Virus record (IMG/VR): IMGVR_UViG_3300043399_000487 | Location: 1-47,542 of that record | Source: a virus | DNA: 47,542 bases | Reading direction: 5' to 3' (one strand) | Translations under genes and position numbers: made by a program | Notes under the pieces: model-generated | Databases searched by the model: none | Told to the model about the DNA's origin: nothing | Seen by the model: only the letters and a program-made list of their open reading frames with translations | In this document: positions 7,138-14,595 of the stretch, in pieces | Layout: each line of letters begins with the position of its first letter | Position numbering within the stretch: the stretch's first letter is position 1

Positions 7138-7680
7138 GCAATCGCACGGTGCCGTAGCGCGGGGGTACCTAAAGAAGCCTTTAGCACTACGTTGGTTAAA
7201 GAGAAGTGCGAGGATATCCGCGCTTACTTAGTAGAGGAGGGCTACAAAGACAAATCCATAGTGGTACTGACGCCTTGTCACAAAGTAGATGACGCCGTTT
7301 TGCCTTTCTATGTACTGGCTAAAGAATTAGTACTACTTAACAAAAAAGTGTATTGCTGCAGGCTAGTGGATATCCACACGGCCTTATTCAAAGATACTGA
7401 AGAAGCAGAGCAGGTAATGCAGTCTCTGGAACGGGCGGACTTCATAGCCATTGACGGCTTCTACGAAAAAGACGATAGAGCTGGACCGTACTTTACCCCT
7501 TATGAAACCTCTTATTTTATTTCTTGGTTTATTCGCAACCACCAGAACGGAAGAGGGTTCTTACTGCATAGCCTACAGGAGATTGCCTTCGTGGGGGAAT
7601 GGTGGCCGCGCTCGTTCGTCGCGTACCTTGAAAAGCGCAGCCGCTCGTTTATCGTAGGGAAGAAAGGGGCTGCAGTATGA
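7123..7680 (+). CDS. Degenerate AAA-like protein, possible helicase loader
   Basis: This 185-aa protein starts at ATG 7123 after GGAGGTG. It lies exactly where DnaC-like loaders sit, between the initiator and the DnaB helicase. Its middle has alternating beta-strand and helix character with a Walker-B-like strand (ADFIAIDGF, residues ~108-116), but no Walker A motif is visible. The stretch around residues 130-165 looks like the later part of an AAA fold (FISWFIRNHQNGRGFLLHS, FVGEWWPRSFVAYLEKRS). I infer a nucleotide-independent loader or helicase partner; the sequence alone does not prove it. It overlaps the helicase start as ATGA. Confidence 0.6.
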   Translation: MEDAVAIARCRSAGVPKEAFSTTLVKEKCEDIRAYLVEEGYKDKSIVVLTPCHKVDDAVLPFYVLAKELVLLNKKVYCCRLVDIHTALFKDTEEAEQVMQSLERADFIAIDGFYEKDDRAGPYFTPYETSYFISWFIRNHQNGRGFLLHSLQEIAFVGEWWPRSFVAYLEKRSRSFIVGKKGAAV

Positions 7681-8987
7681 GCGATGGGCTAAAGCTTCTA
7701 GGTTCTATTATCGATAACGGGAGTGTCCATACACTACGCGACGTTTCCCGTGACTTACTTATCGATGACGAGATTGAGCTGTACGACCTTATGAGGTCGC
7801 ATTACAGGAGGTACGGTCGAATCCCGGCAATCACCACTGTTGAGGCAGAGCTGGGTATTGCTATTCCGGAGGCCGAGGAGACTACGGACTACTACATCGC
7901 AAAGGTGCATGACAGGAAGCTTTACAATGTAGTACGGGATCACTTCAATCAGTTGAAGGAGCATCTTCGCGCTAACAATATGGTGGCAGTAAAAGAAGTT
8001 ATCGAAGAGATGCGCATAGCTACTCGCATAGCCCACACTGATAACGATATCCGTACGCTAAGCGAGGCCGTACATGATGTGATGGACGAGTACGACTATG
8101 CTCACGAAAACCCCGGCATCTCTGGCGTTCCGACTGGGTGGCCTCGCTTCGATCTCAAGACAGGCGGGTACCAGCCGGGGGACTTGGTAACGTGGGTGGC
8201 CCGACCTTCAATGGGCAAGACGTACAACGTGCTTCACCAAGCGCGCATGGCATGGCAGCTTGGTTATAATGTTCTCGTGGTAACTATGGAGATGACCATT
8301 GAGCAGATAACACGCCGTCTTGCGGCGATGCACGCGGGAATCAACCCAGACTTTGTGCGTAAGGGAACTCTCTCTACGTATGCCTACCGCCGCCTGCAGG
8401 CACACGTAGGCGCGCTTGTTGGGGCCGAACGGTTCCGTATGTTCTCCGGGGGTTTGCGTAAGCGATGCAGCGATGTAGAGCTACTGATTCAGGAATACCG
8501 CCCCGATATTGTCTTCATCGATGGCGTGTATCTCATGCAGCCTGATAGCAAACGTTCCATGCAGAAGATAGAGAAAGTATCGGAAGTCTTTGATGACCTC
8601 AAGCAAATGACACTAGCCCACAATCTCCCAGTGGTCGTCACTACGCAGTTTAATCGGCAGGCCGGGAAGAAGGGCAAGGACGGTTCGCTTGAGAACATCG
8701 CCTTTACTGACGCTATCTCTACCCATAGTTCCTTGGTAGTCTCCCTAAGCGAAGACCCGGCGTCGGTACGTACGCTACCGAGTGGGGATAAACAATCGAC
8801 ACGTCGCTTGGCTACGTTTCTGAAAGGACGGGAAGGAGAGAGTGGTATCCATACCTTGAACTACTCTTTTACTCCAATGGACTTCTCGGAGGTAACGCAC
8901 ATAGATGGTGAGGTTGCAGATGAGGATGGCAATACCGCTGTAGTACCAGTAGAGGATAGAAACGCACAACTTGATAGGATGCTCTGA
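7677..8987 (+). CDS. Replicative DNA helicase, DnaB-like
   Basis: This 436-aa SF4 helicase has an N-terminal helical domain (residues ~1-130) followed by the RecA-like motor. Walker A is ARPSMGKTY (residues ~175-183, the DnaB variant), then VVTMEM, Walker B IVFIDGVYLM, and TTQFNR, the H3-like element. It would unwind the fork as a hexamer, fed by the preceding loader-like protein and the downstream primase. Length is close to bacterial DnaB and no intein interrupts it. Its stop overlaps the next start as TGATG. Confidence 0.93.
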   Translation: MSDGLKLLGSIIDNGSVHTLRDVSRDLLIDDEIELYDLMRSHYRRYGRIPAITTVEAELGIAIPEAEETTDYYIAKVHDRKLYNVVRDHFNQLKEHLRANNMVAVKEVIEEMRIATRIAHTDNDIRTLSEAVHDVMDEYDYAHENPGISGVPTGWPRFDLKTGGYQPGDLVTWVARPSMGKTYNVLHQARMAWQLGYNVLVVTMEMTIEQITRRLAAMHAGINPDFVRKGTLSTYAYRRLQAHVGALVGAERFRMFSGGLRKRCSDVELLIQEYRPDIVFIDGVYLMQPDSKRSMQKIEKVSEVFDDLKQMTLAHNLPVVVTTQFNRQAGKKGKDGSLENIAFTDAISTHSSLVVSLSEDPASVRTLPSGDKQSTRRLATFLKGREGESGIHTLNYSFTPMDFSEVTHIDGEVADEDGNTAVVPVEDRNAQLDRML

Positions 8988-9223
8988 TGTCTTTGAAATC
9001 AACTTCAAAAAAAGCGGAACCGGGTAGCGGGTTTGACTCTCACTTGGTTAGTATGGAAGAGGCATGGTGGATACGCGACCATCCTTTCAATACCCGATGT
9101 GTGCGGGTGAAACAAGGGATACGCCGTGTAACGGAACTAGAGGACCAGCTAGACAGAGAGAGAAAACAGCTTGAGTACGTAGTCGAAGATATGAACAAGG
9201 AGCGTCTAAATGCCAAGCATTGA
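8987..9223 (+). CDS. Small coiled-coil protein between helicase and polymerase
   Basis: This 78-aa protein has a Ser/Lys-rich start and a C-terminal heptad-like segment (RVTELEDQLDRERKQLEYVV), probably a short coiled coil. It overlaps the helicase at its start and the polymerase at its end by 14 nt, and its last codons carry the polymerase AAGGAG site. Function unknown; possibly a replisome adaptor. Confidence 0.7.
   Translation: MSLKSTSKKAEPGSGFDSHLVSMEEAWWIRDHPFNTRCVRVKQGIRRVTELEDQLDRERKQLEYVVEDMNKERLNAKH
8993..9008. repeat. 16-bp dyad box, copy 3 (one change)
   Basis: TTGAAATCAACTTCAA, at the 5' end of the small coiled-coil gene, two codons after its ATG. It differs from consensus by C for T in the right arm. 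Confidence 0.55.
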
Positions 9224-12200
9224 CCAGCGACATTGCGAAGGGTGTCCTCTACAGGGGCTTCTTAAACCTGCAGAGGCTATAGGCGATACTTCTGCCCCTT
9301 ACATGGTTGTTTCCGATGTACCTAGCCGCAATGCGTACTCAAAGGGCCGTCTGCTCTCGGAGAGTGCGGGTAAGGTTCTCAAGGAGGGCTTGCGTAGTGC
9401 CGAGTTTGACATAGGCGACTTCTACGTAGTGCCGCAGATACGGTGCCCCTTCGACGCGGACTCCTACGATACCAAACAAAAGCGCGATATCCAGCTACAT
9501 TGCCGGGAGCATTTGCTTGACGATCTGCACGAGTTCAAGCCGGAAGTAATCATCCCTCTTGGTGCCGAGGCTACCCGGCAGGTTGTTAATCGAGCAATCA
9601 AGATTACGAAGGTTCGCGGGGTTGCAGAACAGAGTGCGGAGCACGGCTGCACAGTCCTCCCGCTACTCAGTCCCTCGATGGTGTCCATGTACCCGCAACA
9701 CATGCCGGTATTCAAAGCAGACTGCGAGACCCTTGGGCGACTGATAGACCATGAGTACGATTCGCAGGCGGCAAGTGACGCCATCCTTGGCGACTATGAG
9801 ATTGTTGAAGACCTTGAGTTTCTGATAGAGCAAAACCCCAAGCTGGTTGTCTTCGACTTGGAAACCACTGGGCTTGAGTTCTTCCATACCGGCCCTGATG
9901 ATGCACGCGAGTACGATCCCGCGATTCACGGCAAGGACTTCGACCCTTCCGCCGCTATCCTTACCATGCAGTTCTGCATTCGACCGGGCGAAGCCTACAT
10001 GCTAGTGTGGGATCACCCGGAGGCACCTATCCCCATGCGCCGCAAGCGCAAGCTGATTAACCAGATCGCTAGGCTCCTATGCAGGCCGGGGGTAAAGGTT
10101 GTCGGGCAGAATCTCAAGTACGACTGCAACTACCTCAAAGAGCAGACAGGTATCCGTTTCAAGATTGGTGGCGACACGCTGATGATGGCGGCGCTGCTTG
10201 ACGAGAACATGATAAGCAAGAATCAGGATATTCTTGTCAAGCACTATGTCCCTGAGATGGCAGGGTACGCGGACCATTTCAACGCCACAGTGGATAAGTC
10301 CCGCATGTGGGAGGTACCACTTCCGAAGCTCTTGAACTATGGCTGCGGGGACGTTGATTCTTGCTACCGTCTTTACAAGCGCATGCTCAAAGAGGTGAAA
10401 GCAGACGAGAAGCTATTCAAGCACTATACCTATGTGTCCCTCCCCGGCTTGAACACATTCGCGGGGGTTGAGCAGTACGGCCTAGGTGTGGATTATGAGG
10501 CGTTAGCCTCCTTTGAAGCCCTCATGGAGGAGTCGGTGGCAGAGCAGAATGTCTCGCTTATGTCACAGGTTCCTAAGAGCATTAAACGTAAGCACGTTGA
10601 TGCAGGGCTGAAGTTCAGTAGGGCCGATTTCATACGCGATATCCTCTTCTACCACAAAGACGGCTTCCGGCTGAAGGCCAAGGTATTCACTAAGTCGACG
10701 GCCAAGCTCTCTGCGGACAGGCGCGTTCCTTCAACCTCCTCAAAGGACCATCTCCCGTACTTCTACGATGACTGTCCTTTCACGATGGAACTTTCACAGT
10801 ACGTGAAGGACTCCCGGCTGTTGGGCACGAACATCAAGGGGTTTCAGAAGAAATACATTCACGATGGACTGGTACGTCCAACCTACTCGTTGACCACTAC
10901 TGTCACAGGCCGTTCATCCTGTGTAAAGGACGATACCCCAATAAATACCTTGAGAGGTATCATTCGTGCAGACGCCATAGTTGAGGGGGATTACGTTTTC
11001 ACCCATAAAGGAAGGTGGCGTAAGGTAGTTGAGCTATTCAGAAAAGTACCAACGATGATGTACTCGTTGTACCTGTCGAATAAGAAAATTCTGACAGTTA
11101 CCGGAGAGCATCGGATTTTGCTTAATTCTGGGGAGTGGCGTACAGTACATTCTTTACTGGAAATAGGAGAAGGCAATGCCCTCGCCATGCAAAGCCCATC
11201 TAAAGGATCGCGTACTTACTCGCAGAGTGGCGAACACCTACCGAACGCAGCTACTAACAATACAGGAAGTAGCGGACCTTCACGGAGTCAATCACCTAAC
11301 GGCGCGGGTAATGATAGAACGCTGCCTATCACCGGAGGAGTTCAAGGCACTCAAGAGTACCCGATACCACAAGAGCAAACTGGCAGAGAAGAACCCGCAG
11401 TACGGGCGAGAGTGGGCGTCAGACTGCGAGGATGGACGAGGCTATCTAACCCGCTTAGTGAAAGGGAAGAGGTACTTCGTACATCGGATAGTCTTTGCGG
11501 CGTACCTCGGGATTCCTGTGGAGCTGCTACCGGAGAGTCTGGTAGTTCATCACATAGACGAGAAGCCGAAGAACAATACCCCGGACAACCTAGCGGGATC
11601 GACGGAGGCTGGGCACCAGAAGATACACGAACGGTACCAGACGCCGGGGGAGGACTTGCTATTGAAAAAGTTATCTGTGCGGGAGTGCATCGAGTATATG
11701 ACTTCCAAGTAGAAGAAGACCATAGCTACCTAGCCTGCGGGGTCTTTAATCACAATTCTGAAAATCCGAATGGTCAGAACTTCCCGAAGCGTGGAAAGAA
11801 CGCGAAGGCGTACCGTCGTATCTTTGTCCCACCTCCCGGCTACTACGTGCTTGAGGCAGACCTGTCGCAGGCAGAGCTTCGTATCGCAGCCGATATGGCG
11901 AACGACCGGGCGATGCTTGAGATTTACCGAACGGGCGGGGATATCCACACCGCAACCGCCTGTATCGCTCTTAACAAAACTATGGCGCAGTTCAAGCTAC
12001 TCCCCAAGGCCGAGCAGAAGGATTGGAGAACGAAGGCGAAGGCTATTAACTTCGGCTTCCTGTATGGCATGGGCTGGCGTAAGTTTATCGGGTACGCTAA
12101 GACGCAATACGGAGTAGTCTTTACCGAGGAGGAGGCTCAGTACATTCGTGATGCTTTCTTCGATAGATATTCTGCCCTCCCTGCGTGGCACGCGTCGATG

Positions 12201-12728
12201 CGCGAGTTTGCACATAAACATGGGTACGTCCGGTCGTACTCTGGCAGGATACGGCATCTACCCATGATCGATTCAGAAGAGCAGGGGGTACAGTCAGAAG
12301 CAGAAAGACAGGCTATAAACAGTCCGGTGCAAGAATTCGCCTCTTCACTGGGGGTAATGGCAATGGGCCGCTTGAGCGAAGAGATAGACCCGCAGTACCT
12401 AGCCCCTATCGCCTTCGTGCATGACGCTATCTACTGCTACGTTCCTTACAAGTACGCCGATTGGGGGGCTAGGACGCTAAAGCGGTACATGCAGACAAAC
12501 CCTCTCAAGGAGTGGTTTAATCTACATCTGAAGTGCCCCATCATCGCTGACGTTAGTATTGGTCTTAACCTTGGTGACACGTATGAACTCGAAGGCTTCT
12601 CTCTGGATGAGCCTTACGACTTCGGCAAGCTATGGAACGCGGAAGAGAACTCAGGCTTGCTGGTACCTAAGCAGTACGTACCTCCTCACGAGGGCAGGTT
12701 GCTTACTCCACCCTATACTACTGCGTAG
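9210..12728 (+). CDS. DNA polymerase, family A, with N-terminal UDG-like domain; intein-containing precursor
   Basis: The precursor is 1172 aa; the mature polymerase is about 893 aa. Residues 1-185 resemble family 4 uracil-DNA glycosylase: CEGCPL, two further Cys (PQIRCPF, LHCREHL) spaced for a 4Fe-4S cluster, and LLSPS near the end. The usual catalytic Glu segment is changed to VSDVPS. A 3'-5' exonuclease follows: Exo I VFDLETTG near 216, Exo II VVGQNLKYD, Exo III YGCGDVDS. The polymerase domain has TGRSS (intein site) joined to ENPNGQNFP, motif A EADLSQAELR, motif B KAINFGFLYG and motif C FVHDAIY. It is the phage replicative polymerase and must splice to be active. Loss of the UDG catalytic motif suggests a structural or uracil-sensing role for the N-terminal domain. 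Confidence 0.95.
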   Translation: MPSIDQRHCEGCPLQGLLKPAEAIGDTSAPYMVVSDVPSRNAYSKGRLLSESAGKVLKEGLRSAEFDIGDFYVVPQIRCPFDADSYDTKQKRDIQLHCREHLLDDLHEFKPEVIIPLGAEATRQVVNRAIKITKVRGVAEQSAEHGCTVLPLLSPSMVSMYPQHMPVFKADCETLGRLIDHEYDSQAASDAILGDYEIVEDLEFLIEQNPKLVVFDLETTGLEFFHTGPDDAREYDPAIHGKDFDPSAAILTMQFCIRPGEAYMLVWDHPEAPIPMRRKRKLINQIARLLCRPGVKVVGQNLKYDCNYLKEQTGIRFKIGGDTLMMAALLDENMISKNQDILVKHYVPEMAGYADHFNATVDKSRMWEVPLPKLLNYGCGDVDSCYRLYKRMLKEVKADEKLFKHYTYVSLPGLNTFAGVEQYGLGVDYEALASFEALMEESVAEQNVSLMSQVPKSIKRKHVDAGLKFSRADFIRDILFYHKDGFRLKAKVFTKSTAKLSADRRVPSTSSKDHLPYFYDDCPFTMELSQYVKDSRLLGTNIKGFQKKYIHDGLVRPTYSLTTTVTGRSSCVKDDTPINTLRGIIRADAIVEGDYVFTHKGRWRKVVELFRKVPTMMYSLYLSNKKILTVTGEHRILLNSGEWRTVHSLLEIGEGNALAMQSPSKGSRTYSQSGEHLPNAATNNTGSSGPSRSQSPNGAGNDRTLPITGGVQGTQEYPIPQEQTGREEPAVRARVGVRLRGWTRLSNPLSEREEVLRTSDSLCGVPRDSCGAATGESGSSSHRREAEEQYPGQPSGIDGGWAPEDTRTVPDAGGGLAIEKVICAGVHRVYDFQVEEDHSYLACGVFNHNSENPNGQNFPKRGKNAKAYRRIFVPPPGYYVLEADLSQAELRIAADMANDRAMLEIYRTGGDIHTATACIALNKTMAQFKLLPKAEQKDWRTKAKAINFGFLYGMGWRKFIGYAKTQYGVVFTEEEAQYIRDAFFDRYSALPAWHASMREFAHKHGYVRSYSGRIRHLPMIDSEEQGVQSEAERQAINSPVQEFASSLGVMAMGRLSEEIDPQYLAPIAFVHDAIYCYVPYKYADWGARTLKRYMQTNPLKEWFNLHLKCPIIADVSIGLNLGDTYELEGFSLDEPYDFGKLWNAEENSGLLVPKQYVPPHEGRLLTPPYTTA
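10920..11756 (+). mobile_element. Intein in DNA polymerase with no in-frame endonuclease domain
   Basis: The intein is 279 aa. It opens CVKDDTPINTLRG (Cys1), has block B TVTGEHRILL, and closes with VYDFQVEEDHSYLACGVFNHN split over blocks F and G (His-Asn end), with Ser as +1. Removal joins TGRSS to SENPNGQNFP, the conserved template-binding stretch before motif A. The middle ~160 residues in this frame are Ser/Gly/Arg/Glu-rich and look like filler. A complete HNH gene occupies the same DNA in another frame. Confidence 0.93.
11176..11712 (+). CDS. HNH homing endonuclease overprinted out of frame within the polymerase intein
   Basis: This 178-aa protein lies in a different frame from the polymerase. 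The ATG is preceded by AGGAGAAGG (11165-11173), an excellent ribosome binding site, and the same frame is closed by TAG at 11164, so it is not a frameshifted fusion. The N-terminal helix-turn-helix is LLTIQEVADLHGVNHLTARV. The nuclease core is FVHRIVFAAYLG, then VVHHIDEKPKNNTPDNLAGS and HQKIH, the His-Asn-His pattern of HNH_3 enzymes. The stop falls inside intein block F DNA, so its last ~17 codons overprint essential splicing residues. It would make a homing endonuclease from the polymerase mRNA, independent of splicing. Confidence 0.9.
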   Translation: MPSPCKAHLKDRVLTRRVANTYRTQLLTIQEVADLHGVNHLTARVMIERCLSPEEFKALKSTRYHKSKLAEKNPQYGREWASDCEDGRGYLTRLVKGKRYFVHRIVFAAYLGIPVELLPESLVVHHIDEKPKNNTPDNLAGSTEAGHQKIHERYQTPGEDLLLKKLSVRECIEYMTSK

Positions 12729-12738
12729 CACTGGGGGC

Positions 12739-12768
12739 TTGACAAAGAATCTGATACCGGGGTATAAT
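12739..12768 (+). promoter_or_regulatory. Strong sigma70-type promoter
   Basis: TTGACA (12739-12744), an 18-bp spacer and a perfect TATAAT (12763-12768). It lies directly after the polymerase stop and drives the 12814 gene and probably the primase-SSB group. Confidence 0.85.
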
Positions 12769-12778
12769 GTCGTATAGC

Positions 12779-12795
12779 TTGTAACCAGCTTACAA
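12779..12795. promoter_or_regulatory. Dyad just downstream of the promoter, possible operator
   Basis: TTGTAA-ccagc-TTACAA, a perfect 6+6 inverted repeat placed about +5 to +21 from the predicted start site. It could bind a repressor or form a small 5' hairpin. Confidence 0.4.
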
Positions 12796-12813
12796 CGTAA
12801 AAAGGAGAAAACC

Positions 12814-13233
12814 ATGTCCATAGGACGGATCAGAAGAGTACGCGGTGGGACGAGTCCCGTCGCGGTAGCGGACGTAACAGCAATGCGTGCGACTTTGCAA
12901 TCAATTGCAAAAATGCAGGCGACCATTGTGCAGCTTCAAGCAAATATCTCCCCTTTAGTGGAACAGCTTGAGGAACAGATGGTCAAGGCAAAGATGACCA
13001 CCCTTGAGTGTGCCGAAGCTATTGCTGCCATCACGCGGTCTGCGGGTAAGGCATCAACTACGATTGATGCAAAGAAGTTCTACGACGTAGTGGATGAAGA
13101 TGACTTCTTCGCGTGTGTGACAGTTGGGGTTACTAAGGCCAAGACAGTTCTGGGGCAAAAAGAGATCGACAAGATTTCTACTAAGGTACCCGGTACGGCA
13201 GGACCCCAGAAGCTGTCAATTGTGTTGAAGTAA
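12814..13233 (+). CDS. Hypothetical protein with coiled-coil segment
   Basis: This 139-aa protein is translated from a near-perfect AAAAAGGAG site under the strongest promoter seen in the left half, so it is probably abundant. It has a basic N-terminus (GRIRRVRGG), a helical and likely coiled-coil middle (QSIAKMQATIVQLQANI, EQLEEQMVKAKM) and a compact C-terminal part. No family recognised. Placement just before primase and SSB suggests a replication-linked role. Confidence 0.75.
   Translation: MSIGRIRRVRGGTSPVAVADVTAMRATLQSIAKMQATIVQLQANISPLVEQLEEQMVKAKMTTLECAEAIAAITRSAGKASTTIDAKKFYDVVDEDDFFACVTVGVTKAKTVLGQKEIDKISTKVPGTAGPQKLSIVLK
12895..12910. repeat. 16-bp dyad box, copy 4
   Basis: TTGCAATCAATTGCAA has perfectly complementary C-type arms. 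It lies inside the coding region about 80 nt after the ATG of the 12814 gene. Confidence 0.65.
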
Positions 13234-13234
13234 C

Positions 13235-14212
13235 ATGGACCGGCAGGAGATCAAAGAACTACTGCGCGAGGTTATTGGACCTAACGCAGTAGTAGCCGAT
13301 CATAATGGGTGGGTTAGTTTTTGCTGCCCTCTCGCCCCTTGGCGGCATGCCGGAGGGAAGGATACCTCGCCCAGTTCCGGTATATCTGTAAAGGATGGGG
13401 ACACAAGTGTCTTCCATTGCTGGTCCTGCGGATCAAAGGGGACAGTCCCTTGGCTGTTACGGCAGCTAGAAAAATACACAGGCGATTCTTTTTCCTCCAT
13501 AATCAGGGGTATTGAAAACGGTGAGTTCCTAGGAGGCTCACTACCTGAATGGGGGGATAAAGTGAAGAAGAGAACGCCTGATAGATACTTGGATGACACG
13601 TACATTGAGCTTTACGATAGTGCGGTAGGGCATTGGTACCTACGAGACAGAGGAATAACACGAGAGACGACAAAGGCGCTCGGGCTACTACTAGACCCTG
13701 AAGATAGTCACGGGGATGAGCGAATCCTGTTCCCTGTGTATAACAGGCATAAGCAGTTGCATGGGATTACAGGGAGAGCGGTACTGGATGACATAGAGCC
13801 GCGTATCCGTGACTATCATGGGCTGCAGAAGGCTAACGCACTACTCGGATTGCATCTTGTGGATACAACGGATAAGTATGTAATAGTCGTGGAGGGGCTA
13901 TTTGATTTCGCTATGGTCTTTCAATACGGATACTCCGTAGTAGCTACACTACACGCGGGGCTTACCGCAGTGCAGGCAGATAAGCTCCTTGATCTTGGGA
14001 TGCCTGTCGTTCTCATGTACGACAACGATACGGCAGGGAAGCAGGCGGTAAAGGCGGCTACTGCGGCGCTATTAGGTAAGTTGCCTTTGAGCGTCGTAAA
14101 GTACCCTGAGCGAGAGGCGCAGCGGGGAGGTAAGGTGATATGTCCAAAAGACCCAGCGACTTGCACAATGGACGAAGTGGATTGGATGGTAGGGCACGCA
14201 AGGATAGTGTAG
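13235..14212 (+). CDS. DNA primase, DnaG-type (CHC2 zinc finger plus TOPRIM)
   Basis: This 325-aa protein has an N-terminal zinc-binding domain (CCPLAPWRH, then FHCWSCGSKG; residues ~30-70) and a TOPRIM catalytic core with VIVVEGLFDFAM (catalytic Glu near 220) and MYDNDTAGKQA (the D-x-D pair near 265). It is shorter than bacterial DnaG and lacks a C-terminal helicase-binding domain, as in many phage primases. It would make primers for the replisome of DnaB helicase and family A polymerase. Confidence 0.92.
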   Translation: MDRQEIKELLREVIGPNAVVADHNGWVSFCCPLAPWRHAGGKDTSPSSGISVKDGDTSVFHCWSCGSKGTVPWLLRQLEKYTGDSFSSIIRGIENGEFLGGSLPEWGDKVKKRTPDRYLDDTYIELYDSAVGHWYLRDRGITRETTKALGLLLDPEDSHGDERILFPVYNRHKQLHGITGRAVLDDIEPRIRDYHGLQKANALLGLHLVDTTDKYVIVVEGLFDFAMVFQYGYSVVATLHAGLTAVQADKLLDLGMPVVLMYDNDTAGKQAVKAATAALLGKLPLSVVKYPEREAQRGGKVICPKDPATCTMDEVDWMVGHARIV

Positions 14213-14595
14213 CCTTGACCATAGATACAGACGTAGGTACTATCCAAAAACGATCAGAAGATCGTAAAGAGTTTTCCATTGCTAGCCATTATCTAGCGCC
14301 GTTAAGGCAGGGCGTCCCAGTGATGCTCGAAGTTGATGACCCCCGCTTACCTAAGCGTAAGCGCATCGAGAAACCTTTGCTGTTTCTCACACCTCAGTCA
14401 GTATGGGGCGTACCTTCGAGACTACTGGTTGTCTCCCTGCAAACGCACGGTTGTGAGGTAATCGACACGGCAGTGGAGATAAAACCCCTGATGCTTATGC
14501 GCATCGGGCTTAGTGCAGGCATGGCCGTAGCATTGGCTAAGGAGTTAAACCTAGTGTTTAAGAAAGGAAATCGACATGGCAGCAAAAGGACGTAA
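14140..14595 (+). CDS. Hypothetical protein overlapping the primase 3' end
   Basis: This 151-aa protein begins at ATG 14140 after GGGGAGG and overlaps the primase by 73 nt in another frame. The first ~25 residues may be constrained by that overlap. The remainder is beta-rich then ends in a hydrophobic helix and a basic tail (LNLVFKKGNRHGSKR). No domain recognised. It overlaps the SSB-like gene by 20 nt, so the three genes are translationally linked. Confidence 0.65.
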   Translation: MSKRPSDLHNGRSGLDGRARKDSVALTIDTDVGTIQKRSEDRKEFSIASHYLAPLRQGVPVMLEVDDPRLPKRKRIEKPLLFLTPQSVWGVPSRLLVVSLQTHGCEVIDTAVEIKPLMLMRIGLSAGMAVALAKELNLVFKKGNRHGSKRT

